This document shows, piece by piece, positions 7,789 through 15,908 of a DNA stretch of 64,000 nt; the first letter of the stretch is position 1; each line of letters begins with the position of its first letter. The position numbers and the translations under genes are program-made. The stretch comes from Zoogloeaceae bacterium. GTDB taxonomy: Bacteria; Pseudomonadota; Gammaproteobacteria; Burkholderiales; Rhodocyclaceae. The notes beneath the pieces were generated by a model. That model made no database searches and was not told the origin of the DNA. It was given only the letters and a program-made list of their open reading frames with translations. Location: positions 1,052,001 through 1,116,000 of the forward strand of contig JACKLZ010000002.1 in NCBI GenBank assembly GCA_024235675.1, read 5' to 3'.

Positions 7789-8205
7789 TCAGTCGGGCTC
7801 GGGCGCATCCATGACCATCCACTGCACGCCGAAGCGGTCCGCCAGCGTGCCGAACTGCCGGGCGAAGAAGGTCGGCGCCAAGGGCATGCGAATCTCGCCG
7901 CCCTCGGCCAGCGCAGCAAACACACGTTTGGCCTCGGCCTCGTCGGACAAACTGATCGACATGGCGAAGCCATTGAAACCGGTCGCCTCGCCGCACTCAC
8001 CATCCGAGGCCATCACCATGGTGTCGCCGATCTTTAGGTTGGCGTGCATCACCTTGTCCGCCATGCCCGGCATCTCGGGCATCGCCCCCGGTGGCGCATC
8101 ACTGAAGCGCATCAACATGGTCACTTCGGCACCAAGCACCTCCGTGTAGAACTTCAGCGCGGCTTCGCAGTCACCGCGGAACAACAGGTAGGGTTCGACT
8201 CGCAT
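7789..8205 (-). CDS. VOC-superfamily (PhnB/glyoxalase-like) protein
   Basis: A 138-residue protein of the PhnB-type VOC fold: it starts MRVEPYLLFRGDCEAALKFY and ends FGVQWMVMDAPEPD, both typical of this group. VOC proteins bind metal and small substrates or act in antibiotic/aldehyde detoxification; no specific reaction can be assigned. It is the last gene of the ECF42 operon and its first 35 bp overlap the SRPBCC gene, with AAGGA 8 nt before the ATG. Similar proteins often accompany ECF42 sigma factors. Confidence 0.85.
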   Translation of the reverse strand: MRVEPYLLFRGDCEAALKFYTEVLGAEVTMLMRFSDAPPGAMPEMPGMADKVMHANLKIGDTMVMASDGECGEATGFNGFAMSISLSDEAEAKRVFAALAEGGEIRMPLAPTFFARQFGTLADRFGVQWMVMDAPEPD

Positions 8206-8743
8206 GGTTTGATTCCTTCTCTGTTTGGATTTCGATCTCGCCGGCCAGGTACGCGTCGAGACGCGCCCAGGCATCGGCAAGATCACGATGCAGGCTGTCG
8301 TGCCTGTCTTCGAAAGTGCGGATCTCTTCTTCGCTCGCATGGACCGGTCGCGAGCACAGGCGAAACTCGGTGCCACCGGCCACGTCGGCCAGATCCAGTG
8401 TGTGATGCACATAGCGCGGCCAGTGCGGCACGCGCGGGTGCCGCGTCACGCCACCGTTGGCATCGGCGCATGAGGCAACAAACACGAGGCGCGCCGGCTC
8501 GATGATGTCGCGATACACCCAACGCCCCCAGCGAGGCGGCTCGTTGGGCCGCTCGATCGCGTAGAGCAAGCGCCCGCCCGGATGAAAGCTCATCGATGCG
8601 ACGCGCTTTTGCGCCCCCTCGCCCCCCCACCAGCGCGCAAAGCGATCGGGGTTCGACAAGGCGGCCCAGACACTGTCGCGCGGCACAGCGACGACATGCG
8701 TCAGGGCAAACGCAACGCGGCGTGGATCGGCACGCATGTCCAT
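8171..8743 (-). CDS. SRPBCC (AHSA1/START-like) domain protein
   Basis: A 190-residue protein with the helix-grip SRPBCC fold: VVAVPRDSVWAALSNPDRFARWWGG is the typical opening, and WARLDAYLAGE lies near the end. The start was placed at the ATG of MDMRADPRR, because AGGAGG lies 6 nt before it; an ATG two codons upstream touches that site. It belongs to the ECF42 operon and its 3' end overlaps the VOC gene. Members bind hydrophobic ligands; the ligand is unknown. Confidence 0.82.
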   Translation of the reverse strand: MDMRADPRRVAFALTHVVAVPRDSVWAALSNPDRFARWWGGEGAQKRVASMSFHPGGRLLYAIERPNEPPRWGRWVYRDIIEPARLVFVASCADANGGVTRHPRVPHWPRYVHHTLDLADVAGGTEFRLCSRPVHASEEEIRTFEDRHDSLHRDLADAWARLDAYLAGEIEIQTEKESNHASRTLPVVPR

Positions 8744-8777
8744 GCGCATCCTCCTGTGTTATGACGACACGCCCCGC

Positions 8778-9221
8778 TCAGGGCGTCAGTTCAAACTGCG
8801 CCTTGCAGGTCTCGGGCTCGAAGGGCACCGAGAAATGCTCATGCGCGATCCGCCACTGACCATCTGTCTTGCGCAGCCCCACCGAGCCACGCATCCAGCC
8901 GGCCTGCGTGTTGCCGTCCGGATCGGTCGCGCCGCAGTACACCAGGTAGTGGCCAAAGCCGACGTCCTCGCCGAGCGTGAGCGACAGATCCTGCACGTCG
9001 AACACCATCTGACCGGCACACATCTCGAGGCAGCCGTGCCAGTGCGCGTCGTAGGCCGCGCGGTCGGTAAACTGCAGCGGGCCGATGGCATCGAAGGCCA
9101 CCAGCGTATCGGTGTAATAGCTCATGAGACGCGTCACGTCACGGGCGACCACGGCCTCGTGGCAGGCCGTGAACATCGCACGCACCGCGGCTTCGTCGGC
9201 CGGGTTGTTCTGTGTTGTCAT
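8778..9221 (-). CDS. NTF2-like / ketosteroid-isomerase-fold protein
   Basis: A 147-residue protein of the SnoaL/SgcJ type: ADEAAVRAMFTACHEAVVARD opens the alpha-plus-beta cone, followed by YYTDTLVAFDAIGPL and a C-terminal GQWRIAHEHFSVPF. Such domains isomerise or hydrolyse small molecules or merely bind them. It is a member of the ECF42 operon, 26 bp after the YCII gene, with GGAG before the ATG. Confidence 0.84.
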   Translation of the reverse strand: MTTQNNPADEAAVRAMFTACHEAVVARDVTRLMSYYTDTLVAFDAIGPLQFTDRAAYDAHWHGCLEMCAGQMVFDVQDLSLTLGEDVGFGHYLVYCGATDPDGNTQAGWMRGSVGLRKTDGQWRIAHEHFSVPFEPETCKAQFELTP

Positions 9222-9247
9222 GTCATCGCTCCTGATCGAGGTGTTGC

Positions 9248-9592
9248 TCAGACTTGCAATTGACGCACCGGCCGCACCTCGACGCTGCCGACGCGCGCCG
9301 CCGGAATCTGCGCCGCCACCTGGATCGCCGCGTTCAGGTCCTGCGCCTCGACCAGGTAAAAGCCGGCGAGCTGCTCCTTGGTTTCGGCAAACGGCCCGTC
9401 GGTGATCGACACCTTGCCGCCGCGCATGCGCACCGTCGTGGCGGTGGCCACCGGTTCGAGCGCTTCGGCCGCCAGCATGCGACCACTGCCGGCAACCTGC
9501 TCGGCATAGGCCTGGCACTCGGCATCTTCGGGGCTGTCGGGCAGGCTGTGCAGCAAGGATTCATCGGCATACACCAGGCACAGGTATTTCAT
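9248..9592 (-). CDS. DGPF-domain (YCII-related) protein
   Basis: A 114-residue YCII-like protein containing the name-giving DGPFAETKEQLAGFYLVEA motif at about residues 65-83. DGPF proteins are the hallmark partners of ECF42 sigma factors and are thought to be their targets or signal-linked enzymes. The catalytic role of the family is not established. It sits between the DHFR-like and NTF2-like genes in the same operon. Confidence 0.9.
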   Translation of the reverse strand: MKYLCLVYADESLLHSLPDSPEDAECQAYAEQVAGSGRMLAAEALEPVATATTVRMRGGKVSITDGPFAETKEQLAGFYLVEAQDLNAAIQVAAQIPAARVGSVEVRPVRQLQV

Positions 9593-9625
9593 CGGAGTCT
9601 CCTCGGGGCATCAAAAATGGGCTCA

Positions 9626-10240
9626 TCAGTCCAGCGCAAACGAGCCGGTTTCCAGCGCGCCGGCACGCCGATACACGCTGATGACGGTGCCCGTGCCGGT
9701 GGTGTGCGAGCGCACCAGCTGCAGCGTGGCCGGCGCCGTGCCGGCCCCGAACAGGCGCTTGCCGGTGCCCAGCAGCACAGGAAACACCAGCAGGCGGTAT
9801 TCATCGATCAGATCGTGGGCGATCAGCGTCTGCGCCAGATCACCGCTGCCATGCACCTGCACTTCGCCGGCAAAACGCTGCTTGAGCGCGACGACGGTCT
9901 TCACCACATCCGCCACCGCCGTCGAGTTCTGCCACGCAAGCTCGCGCGGCGTGCGCGAGGCGACGAATTTCGACAGGGTGTTGAGCTTGGTCGCCACCGG
10001 ATCGTCACTATCGGTAACCCGCGGCCAGTGCGCGGCAAAGATGTCGTAGGTTTTGCGACCGAGCAAAAAGGCGTCGGCGCGGGCGAAGATGTCGAGCATC
10101 GTCGCGCCCATGTCGGCATCGGCATGCGGCACCAGCCAGCCGCCGTGCGGGAAGTTGCCGTCGGCATCTTCGGTCGGTCCGCCGGGGGCCTGCATCACGC
10201 CGTCGAGGGTGAGAAAAGTCGTCAGGGTCAGTTCGGCCAC
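9626..10240 (-). CDS. Dihydrofolate-reductase-like (RibD C-terminal domain) protein
   Basis: A 204-residue protein of the YyaP/RibD-C family: TTFLTLDGVMQAPGGP, FLLGRKTYDIFAAHWP, VHGSGDLAQTLIAHDLIDEYRLLVFPVLLGTGKRLF. These proteins bind NADPH in a DHFR-like fold, but their substrates are mostly unknown. The start was set at GTG 10240 because GGAG lies 6 nt upstream; an earlier GTG at 10252 is less well placed. It is the second gene of the ECF42 operon. Confidence 0.86.
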   Translation of the reverse strand: MAELTLTTFLTLDGVMQAPGGPTEDADGNFPHGGWLVPHADADMGATMLDIFARADAFLLGRKTYDIFAAHWPRVTDSDDPVATKLNTLSKFVASRTPRELAWQNSTAVADVVKTVVALKQRFAGEVQVHGSGDLAQTLIAHDLIDEYRLLVFPVLLGTGKRLFGAGTAPATLQLVRSHTTGTGTVISVYRRAGALETGSFALD

Positions 10241-10331
10241 GATGTGCTCCACAGCGATTTTGTCGTGTTTCGTCCCTTAGTCGTCGGCCGTGGCGCCGAT
10301 TCGACAACCGTTCGTCGGCACGCGCGACGCG

Positions 10332-11585
10332 TCAGCTCAGACCGTCGAGCCGTGCGACGAGGTGGCGCTGCTCGGGCCCTGGCCGGGTCAGCGCCAGCGC
10401 GCGGTGGTAGGCGTCGCGGGCGCCATCGCACTCGCCCAGACGCTGCAACAACTCGCCACGCGCCGCGTGCGCCAGCCGGTAGTCGGCCAGCTCACCACCG
10501 GCCAGCAACGCGTCAATCAGCGCCAGCCCGGCGGCCGGGCCGTCGCGCATGGCCACCGCCACGGCGCGATTGAGCGCCACCACCGGCGAGGGCGCGATAC
10601 GCATCAGCACATCGTAGAGCCCGACGATCTGCGGCCAGTCGGTGTCGCCGGCGGTGGGCGCCTCGACATGCACCGCGGCGATCGCCGCCTGCAGCGCATA
10701 GGGGCCAACGCGGCGCGAGCGTAGCGCCGTCTCCACCCGCGCCACGCCTTCGTCGATCAGGGCGCGGTTCCACCGGCGGCGGTCCTGCGCGTCGAGCAAC
10801 ACCAGCTCACCGTCGTCCGTCGTGCGCGCCGCGCGCCGCGATTCGATCAGCAGCATCAGCGCCAGCAGGCCCTGCGCCTCGGGCTCGGGCAGCAGCTCGA
10901 CCAGCAGCCGGCCAAGGCGGATGGCTTCGTCGGAGAGGTCGGCCCGCGTCAGCGCCTCGCCGTCGGAGGCGAGGTAGCCCTCGTTGAAGATCAGGTAGAT
11001 CACCCGCAGCACGCTGTCGAGCCGCGCCGCCAGCGCCGGCCCCTCGGGCACTTCGTAGGGGATGCCTGCGTCGCGGATCTTGCCCTTGGCGCGCACGATG
11101 CGCTGCGCCAGTGTCGGTGTGGCAGTCAGGAAGGCGCTGGCGATGGCCTCGGTGGTCAGGCCGCACACTTCGCGCAGGGTCAGCGCCACCTGCGCCTCGG
11201 GCGCGAGCGCCGGATGGCAGCAGGTGAAGATCAGCCGCAGGCGGTCGTCCTCGATGCCGCTGGCCGGCTCTGCCGCTGTCTGCTCCTCCTCCGCCAGCCG
11301 CCAGGCCAGCTCGGTGAGCGAGGCATCAAAACGCGCCCGCTGACGAATGCGGTCGATAGCCCGAAAACGCCCGGCCGACACCAGCCAGGCGCGCGGGTTG
11401 TCAGGCACTCCGTCGCGCGGCCACTGCGCCATGGCCGCGATGAAGGCCTCCTGCACCGCCTCCTCCGCCAGATCGAAATCGCCCAGCAGGCGGATCAGCG
11501 TAGCGCGGATGCGGCGGGCGTCGCTGCGATAGAGGGCGTCGATGTGGGCGGGGATGTCGGCGGATGCGCCGGCGGGCATGGTCAT
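10332..11585 (-). CDS. ECF42-type RNA polymerase sigma factor with C-terminal TPR-like domain
   Basis: A 417-residue extracytoplasmic-function sigma factor. Region 2 covers about residues 10-75 (RATLIRLLGDFDLAEEAVQEAF, RAIDRIRQ) and region 4 about 115-165 (LTLREVCGLTTEAIASAFLTATPTLAQRIVRAK). The remaining 250 residues form the helical DUF6596/TPR-like extension typical of group ECF42. These sigmas lack an anti-sigma factor, are thought to be controlled through this extension, and are encoded beside DGPF proteins, as here. The start is uncertain: ATG 11585 is used, but TTG 11594 has AGGAG 6 nt before it. It heads the operon running to 7789. Confidence 0.9.
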   Translation of the reverse strand: MTMPAGASADIPAHIDALYRSDARRIRATLIRLLGDFDLAEEAVQEAFIAAMAQWPRDGVPDNPRAWLVSAGRFRAIDRIRQRARFDASLTELAWRLAEEEQTAAEPASGIEDDRLRLIFTCCHPALAPEAQVALTLREVCGLTTEAIASAFLTATPTLAQRIVRAKGKIRDAGIPYEVPEGPALAARLDSVLRVIYLIFNEGYLASDGEALTRADLSDEAIRLGRLLVELLPEPEAQGLLALMLLIESRRAARTTDDGELVLLDAQDRRRWNRALIDEGVARVETALRSRRVGPYALQAAIAAVHVEAPTAGDTDWPQIVGLYDVLMRIAPSPVVALNRAVAVAMRDGPAAGLALIDALLAGGELADYRLAHAARGELLQRLGECDGARDAYHRALALTRPGPEQRHLVARLDGLS

Positions 11586-11620
11586 CTCGGTCAATCCCGT
11601 CTCCTGCGGTGGCTGGCGCA

Positions 11621-12313
11621 CTACGGCGCGGCCGACAAGCGCCAGTTCAGTTCGGTCGCGCCGCCCGCCGAGCGCCGGGTGATCTGCAGCAGATCGACGC
11701 CCCGGCCGAAGGCGTCGCGCGTCCGCCAGTCGAGCCGCAGCAGCATGTCCTGCACGCCATCGCCATCGAAATCGCCCTGCGCCATCAAAGTGTAGACACT
11801 GTCGTCGGTCCCGGTCAGCACCCGTACGCGGCCACCGGGTAGCGCCTCGATGCTCATCCCGGGCGCATCCTCCACACGCGCGCCGGCGGGCGACGTCGCC
11901 TGACCACCAACCACGGGCAAGGCCGATGCCGGCAACTCACGCACCAGCGCCGGTGTCAGCGTCTCGGGCAGGTGGCTGCGTCGGGCGGGCTGACCTGCGC
12001 CATAGCGCGCCAGCGCCTGACAATTGGCGCGCAGCAGCTGAAACAGCGGGTATTGATCTTCGCGCACAGCGGCTGCGTCGGTCGAAGCCACCTGGGCACA
12101 GTGACTGAAGCGCAACTCGCCGCCGTTCGCGCCATTGAGGACATGGTCGAGGCGGCGGCCCTCCCCCGCTGACTCAAGCAGACCGGCGAAGGCCGTCTCA
12201 TTGAAAGCCAGCGGAGGCGGCGCGGCAGGCACGGCGGTGCAGCCGTGTAACACACTCGACATCAAAATCATCAGCAGGCGGGGGGCTGTGATTAGCCGAT
12301 ATTGATTTACCAA
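11621..12313 (-). CDS. Putative lipoprotein of unknown function
   Basis: I do not recognise the family. A TTG start at 12313 is preferred because GGAGG lies 7 nt upstream. It gives a 230-residue protein with a positively charged, hydrophobic N-terminus and a lipobox-like SVLHGC at residues 20-25. An ATG at 12271 would leave a very short signal. The C-terminal part contains GDFDGDGVQD, a calcium-binding or FG-GAP-like aspartate loop, followed by LLRLDWRTRDAFGRGVDLLQI. It lies just upstream of the sigma factor on the same strand, 35 bp before the ATG, and may be co-transcribed with it. Confidence 0.65.
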   Translation of the reverse strand: MVNQYRLITAPRLLMILMSSVLHGCTAVPAAPPPLAFNETAFAGLLESAGEGRRLDHVLNGANGGELRFSHCAQVASTDAAAVREDQYPLFQLLRANCQALARYGAGQPARRSHLPETLTPALVRELPASALPVVGGQATSPAGARVEDAPGMSIEALPGGRVRVLTGTDDSVYTLMAQGDFDGDGVQDMLLRLDWRTRDAFGRGVDLLQITRRSAGGATELNWRLSAAP

Positions 12314-12508
12314 AAACAGGCCTCCGAAGCGCGCACTACGAGCAGGCCGGGTACATCCGGCCCTTCCGCGAATTACACGATCCGTTCCCCGTGTCGCGTA
12401 GGGCGGGATTCCTCCCTCCACAGCACCATGGGGCGACCTCCACGGCAGTTCCCAAAACCGGAAGAATACACCCATGTCATTATCTGGCGCCGTATCGGCC
12501 GCCAGCAC

Positions 12509-12955
12509 TCACCCCGTGTTCATCACTTCCCGCAGCTTCTGGGCATACTCCGCCAGCACGGCCGCCGCCGGGTCTTTGCGCGGCCAGGACAGGGCGATGC
12601 CGTCGTTGCCGTGGCGCGGCACGACGTGCATGTGGCAGTGGAACACGGTCTGGTCGCCTTCCTTGCCGTTGGCTTGCAGCAGGGTGAGGCCGGGCGGGTC
12701 GAAGGCGTCGCGCACGGCGAAGGCGATACGCTGGGCGGTCTGCATGATGGCGCCGGCTTCCTCAGCCGTGAGGTCGAGTAGCGTGGCGGCGTGGCGCTTG
12801 CTGGCGACCAGCACATGGCCGGGATTGACCTGGCCGATGTCCATGAAGGCAATCGTGAGCGCATCTTCATAGACGCGCTCGGCGGGGATCTCGCCCGCCA
12901 CCAGGCGGCAGAAGATGCATTGCCCGGGGGGCGAGGTGTCGACAAACATCGGCAT
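12509..12955 (-). CDS. HIT-family nucleotide hydrolase/transferase
   Basis: A 148-residue histidine-triad protein. CIFCRLVAGEIPAERVYED opens the fold and FHCHMHVVPR holds the HxHxH catalytic triad near residue 105. Cys15/Cys18 probably belong to a zinc site. HIT proteins hydrolyse purine nucleoside phosphoramidates or dinucleoside polyphosphates. AAGGAG lies 5 nt before the ATG. It is divergent from selO across 180 bp; the two may share a promoter region. Confidence 0.92.
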   Translation of the reverse strand: MPMFVDTSPPGQCIFCRLVAGEIPAERVYEDALTIAFMDIGQVNPGHVLVASKRHAATLLDLTAEEAGAIMQTAQRIAFAVRDAFDPPGLTLLQANGKEGDQTVFHCHMHVVPRHGNDGIALSWPRKDPAAAVLAEYAQKLREVMNTG

Positions 12956-13135
12956 GGCGGCTCCTTGGTTTGAGGTTGGCTGCGGGTGCCGGCACACGAT
13001 TGCGGCACACCTGAGTGGCATCCTACCTGCGCGCGCGGCGCGCTGCCCATTGCGCACGGCAACGCATCCGCTGTCACACTGTCTACCGAGTCCGGCACAG
13101 ACCGGCCACACGATAGCCCACAGAGCCCAAACACA

Positions 13136-14644
13136 ATGAATGCACCCCACCCGGATGCGCTCGAGCGTCCGCGCCGCCTCGACGCCCTGCCCTTCGACAA
13201 CAGCTTCGCGCGCCTGCCCGAGGCTTTTTACACCCGCCTCGCCCCCTGGGGCCTGCCCGAGCCGCGGCTGGTCGCGGTGAGCGACGCGGCCGCCGCGCTG
13301 ATCGGCCTGCATCCGGAGGAGATCGGCACCCCGGCCTTCGTCGCCGCCTTTGCCGGCAACGCGCCGCTACCGGGCAGCGACACGCTGGCGGCGGTGTATT
13401 CGGGGCATCAGTTCGGTAGCTGGGCGGGCCAGTTGGGCGACGGTCGCGCGCATCTGATCGGCGAAATCCGCACACCGCAGGGCCCGTGGGAGCTGCAGCT
13501 CAAAGGCGCCGGCCGCACGCCCTACTCGCGCAGGGGCGATGGCCGCGCGGTGCTTCGCTCGTCGATTCGGGAGTTTCTGTGTTCCGAGGCCATGGCGGCG
13601 CTCGGCATCCCCACCACGCGTGCGCTGAGCCTGGTCGCCTCCGACCTGCCGGTACCGCGCGAGACCATGGAGACCGCCGCGGTGGTCACCCGCATGGCGC
13701 CGAGCTTTGTGCGCTTCGGCTCCTTCGAGCACTGGACCGCCAACAACCGCCCGAACGAACTCCAGCAGCTGACGGACTACGTCATCGACCGCTTCTACCC
13801 CGCCGCCCGCGACGCCACCAACCCGGCCGTGGCCCTGCTCACCGAGGTCAGCCGCCGCACCGCCACGCTGATGGCGCAGTGGCAGGCCGTCGGCTTCATG
13901 CATGGGGTGATGAACACCGACAACATGTCCATCCTCGGCCTCACGCTCGACTACGGCCCCTTCGCCTTCATGGACGGCTTCGACGCCGAGCACATCTGCA
14001 ACCACACCGACCGCGGCGGCCGCTACCGCTACAGCGCGCAACCGCACGTCGCGCACTGGAACCTGCACGCCCTCGGCCATGCGCTGATGCCGCTGATCGG
14101 CGACGCCGACGCGCTCGAGACGGCCATCGACACCGCCTTTGTGGACACCTACAACCGCGAATTCCTCGCCCGGCTCGGCGCCAAGCTGGGGCTGGCCGAC
14201 ACCCGCGACGGCGACGAAGAACTCATCGGCCAGCTCTACGGCCTGCTCCACGCCCATCACACCGACTACACCCTGTTCTTCCGCGCGCTTGGCGAGCTGC
14301 CCGCCGTTGCCGGCACGCCGGCGCAGGACGCCCCGGTGCGCGACCTCGTCACCGACCGTGCCGCCTGCGACACCTGGTTGACGCGATGGCGCGCCCGGCT
14401 GGCGCAGACCCCTCGCGCCGACGCCGAGCGCCGCGCCGCCATGCAGGCGGTCAATCCGAAATATGTCTTGCGCAACTGGGTAGCCGAAACCGCCATCCGC
14501 GCCGCGCAGGCCGGTGACTTCGCCCCGCTGCTTCGCATTCACGCCTGCCTGCAGCGGCCCTTCGACGAGCAGCCCGAATACGCCGAATTCGCCGCGCCAC
14601 CGCCGGACTGGGCGCAGGCGCTGTCGGTGAGTTGTTCGAGCTAA
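13136..14644 (+). CDS. selO: Protein adenylyltransferase SelO
   Basis: A pseudokinase-fold enzyme that transfers AMP from ATP to Ser/Thr/Tyr of target proteins and takes part in the oxidative stress response. The 502-residue protein begins at ATG 13136. It shows AVYSGHQFGSWAGQLGDGRA, the lysine in ELQLKGAGRTPYSRRGDGRA, RSSIREFLCSEAMAALGIPT, and MHGVMNTDNMSILGLTLDYG with the metal-binding Asn/Asp residues. The C-terminal VSCSS is the usual bacterial ending, with Cys where some homologues carry selenocysteine. It is a single gene. Confidence 0.95.
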   Translation: MNAPHPDALERPRRLDALPFDNSFARLPEAFYTRLAPWGLPEPRLVAVSDAAAALIGLHPEEIGTPAFVAAFAGNAPLPGSDTLAAVYSGHQFGSWAGQLGDGRAHLIGEIRTPQGPWELQLKGAGRTPYSRRGDGRAVLRSSIREFLCSEAMAALGIPTTRALSLVASDLPVPRETMETAAVVTRMAPSFVRFGSFEHWTANNRPNELQQLTDYVIDRFYPAARDATNPAVALLTEVSRRTATLMAQWQAVGFMHGVMNTDNMSILGLTLDYGPFAFMDGFDAEHICNHTDRGGRYRYSAQPHVAHWNLHALGHALMPLIGDADALETAIDTAFVDTYNREFLARLGAKLGLADTRDGDEELIGQLYGLLHAHHTDYTLFFRALGELPAVAGTPAQDAPVRDLVTDRAACDTWLTRWRARLAQTPRADAERRAAMQAVNPKYVLRNWVAETAIRAAQAGDFAPLLRIHACLQRPFDEQPEYAEFAAPPPDWAQALSVSCSS

Positions 14645-14657
14645 GATGGCAAGTGAT

Positions 14658-14675
14658 GGCGGGTTTCAACCCGCC
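14658..14675. terminator. Hairpin between convergent selO and membrane-protein genes
   Basis: GGCGGGTT (14658-14665) and AACCCGCC (14668-14675) flank a 2-nt loop within the 38-bp gap between two convergent genes. The position suits a bidirectional terminator, but there is no real T-tract. Confidence 0.45.
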
Positions 14676-14682
14676 TTATGAC

Positions 14683-15060
14683 TCACCGCCGGCACGCCAT
14701 CCGCATGCCGGGCAACAACATCAGCACCAGAAAGGCCACCAGCAGCCCGAGCACCAGCAGCGTGCCCTCGCCCGGCAGGCGCGACAGCGAATAGTGCTGC
14801 GATACCCACAGCCCCATGCGCACCAGTTGAAACCCCGCCGCCGCGATGCCTAGCCACCAGGCCCAGGCGAAGCGCTTCCAGAGGCCGAAGATGATCAGCA
14901 CGATGATCGCGGTGCTCAGCCACAGCATCGGCGTGCCGAAGCTCACGCGCAGGGTCAGCGCGTCACCGGAGACGGCGGCACGGATCAGGGACGTGCCGGG
15001 TACGGCAACGAGGTAGACCAGCGCGAGGGCGATGGCGATAAAGAAGCGGGCGTTGAGCAT
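14683..15060 (-). CDS. Small four-helix membrane protein, function unknown
   Basis: A 125-residue protein with about four hydrophobic helices (residues 5-25, 45-63, 68-85, 100-118) and a basic tail, MRMACRR. I recognise no domain. ATG 15060 was chosen because the first helix begins five residues later; no good ribosome-binding site is visible, so a TTG eleven codons upstream is possible. It may be co-transcribed with the lipoprotein at 15148-15615, which lies upstream on the same strand. Confidence 0.7.
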   Translation of the reverse strand: MLNARFFIAIALALVYLVAVPGTSLIRAAVSGDALTLRVSFGTPMLWLSTAIIVLIIFGLWKRFAWAWWLGIAAAGFQLVRMGLWVSQHYSLSRLPGEGTLLVLGLLVAFLVLMLLPGMRMACRR

Positions 15061-15147
15061 GGCGGGTGAGCTTGGATGAATTGAGGCGGGCAAGCATAGC
15101 CGAGTCGTGATGACACCGGGGCGCGGCGTGTGCGATGCGCTATCGCG

Positions 15148-15615
15148 TCACTCCCACTGCAATTCGCGCAACTGCCAGTCGCCGCCCTCACGCACCCACA
15201 AGCCACGCAGCTGATAGATCCGCCCGGTCTCGGGGATCAGCCCCTCGGCGCCGGTGAGCACCACCGATGCCGTCGACCAGGCCTGGTCGGGTGTGTGCGA
15301 CAGCGGCTCGACGCTCACGCCGGTGACCCCCACGCGAATATTTTTGTAACGCAAAAAATAGGCGGCGAGCAGGCGCTGCACGCCGGTCTTGTCGAGCTGG
15401 CCGGGCTCGGTGTTCGGGCCGCCGCGAAAGGCGTCGGCCAGTTCGGCGCGCACGTCGGCATTTTGATGGCTGGCGATGCCCTGTTCGATGCGGGCAATGG
15501 CCTCGCCAATGGTTTGTTCCGGCGAGGTTTTCTGGCAGGCGACGAGGGCGGTGAGCAAAGCAAGGCAAAGCCCTGAACGGGCGCGTCGGGACAGGGGCAG
15601 TTCGGGCAGGCGCAT
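15148..15615 (-). CDS. Putative lipoprotein with NTF2-like C-terminal region
   Basis: A 155-residue protein starting MRLPELPLSRRARSG. A lipobox (ALVAC, Cys27) follows a hydrophobic stretch, so it should be an outer- or inner-membrane lipoprotein. The rest (IGEAIARIEQGIASHQNADVR, FLRYKNIRV, and a final WVREGGDWQLRELQWE) looks like a small cone-shaped domain of the NTF2/SnoaL kind, but that is only a pattern impression. It is divergent from the cytochrome cluster. Confidence 0.7.
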   Translation of the reverse strand: MRLPELPLSRRARSGLCLALLTALVACQKTSPEQTIGEAIARIEQGIASHQNADVRAELADAFRGGPNTEPGQLDKTGVQRLLAAYFLRYKNIRVGVTGVSVEPLSHTPDQAWSTASVVLTGAEGLIPETGRIYQLRGLWVREGGDWQLRELQWE

Positions 15616-15908
15616 GGCCGCATCATACGGCGGCCTCGGGCCGCGCGTCCAAGGCGCGAAACCGCCAAGAACGGCCCACCGGGCGGCGCTGCCGACTGCA
15701 CGCCCGTCTTGCAATCGACCGCTGGGGTGCTACACCAAGTACACAGAACCATAAAAATATGACGATGGCGCGCGACTTTGCTGCGAGGCGGCGCCATCTC
15801 CCGATCAGAGCCCCTTTACCCCGAACGTTTTCGGGGGTTTCGCGGCAACGCGCTTTGTCGCGCGTGCTGTCATGGGCCGGTCGTCACCGAGTGTCACGGA
15901 GGCCCGAC

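Noticed and set aside
13486..14517. A 343-codon plus-strand frame inside selO
   Set aside because: It overlaps the conserved SelO frame, and its Arg/Pro/His-rich product has no motif.
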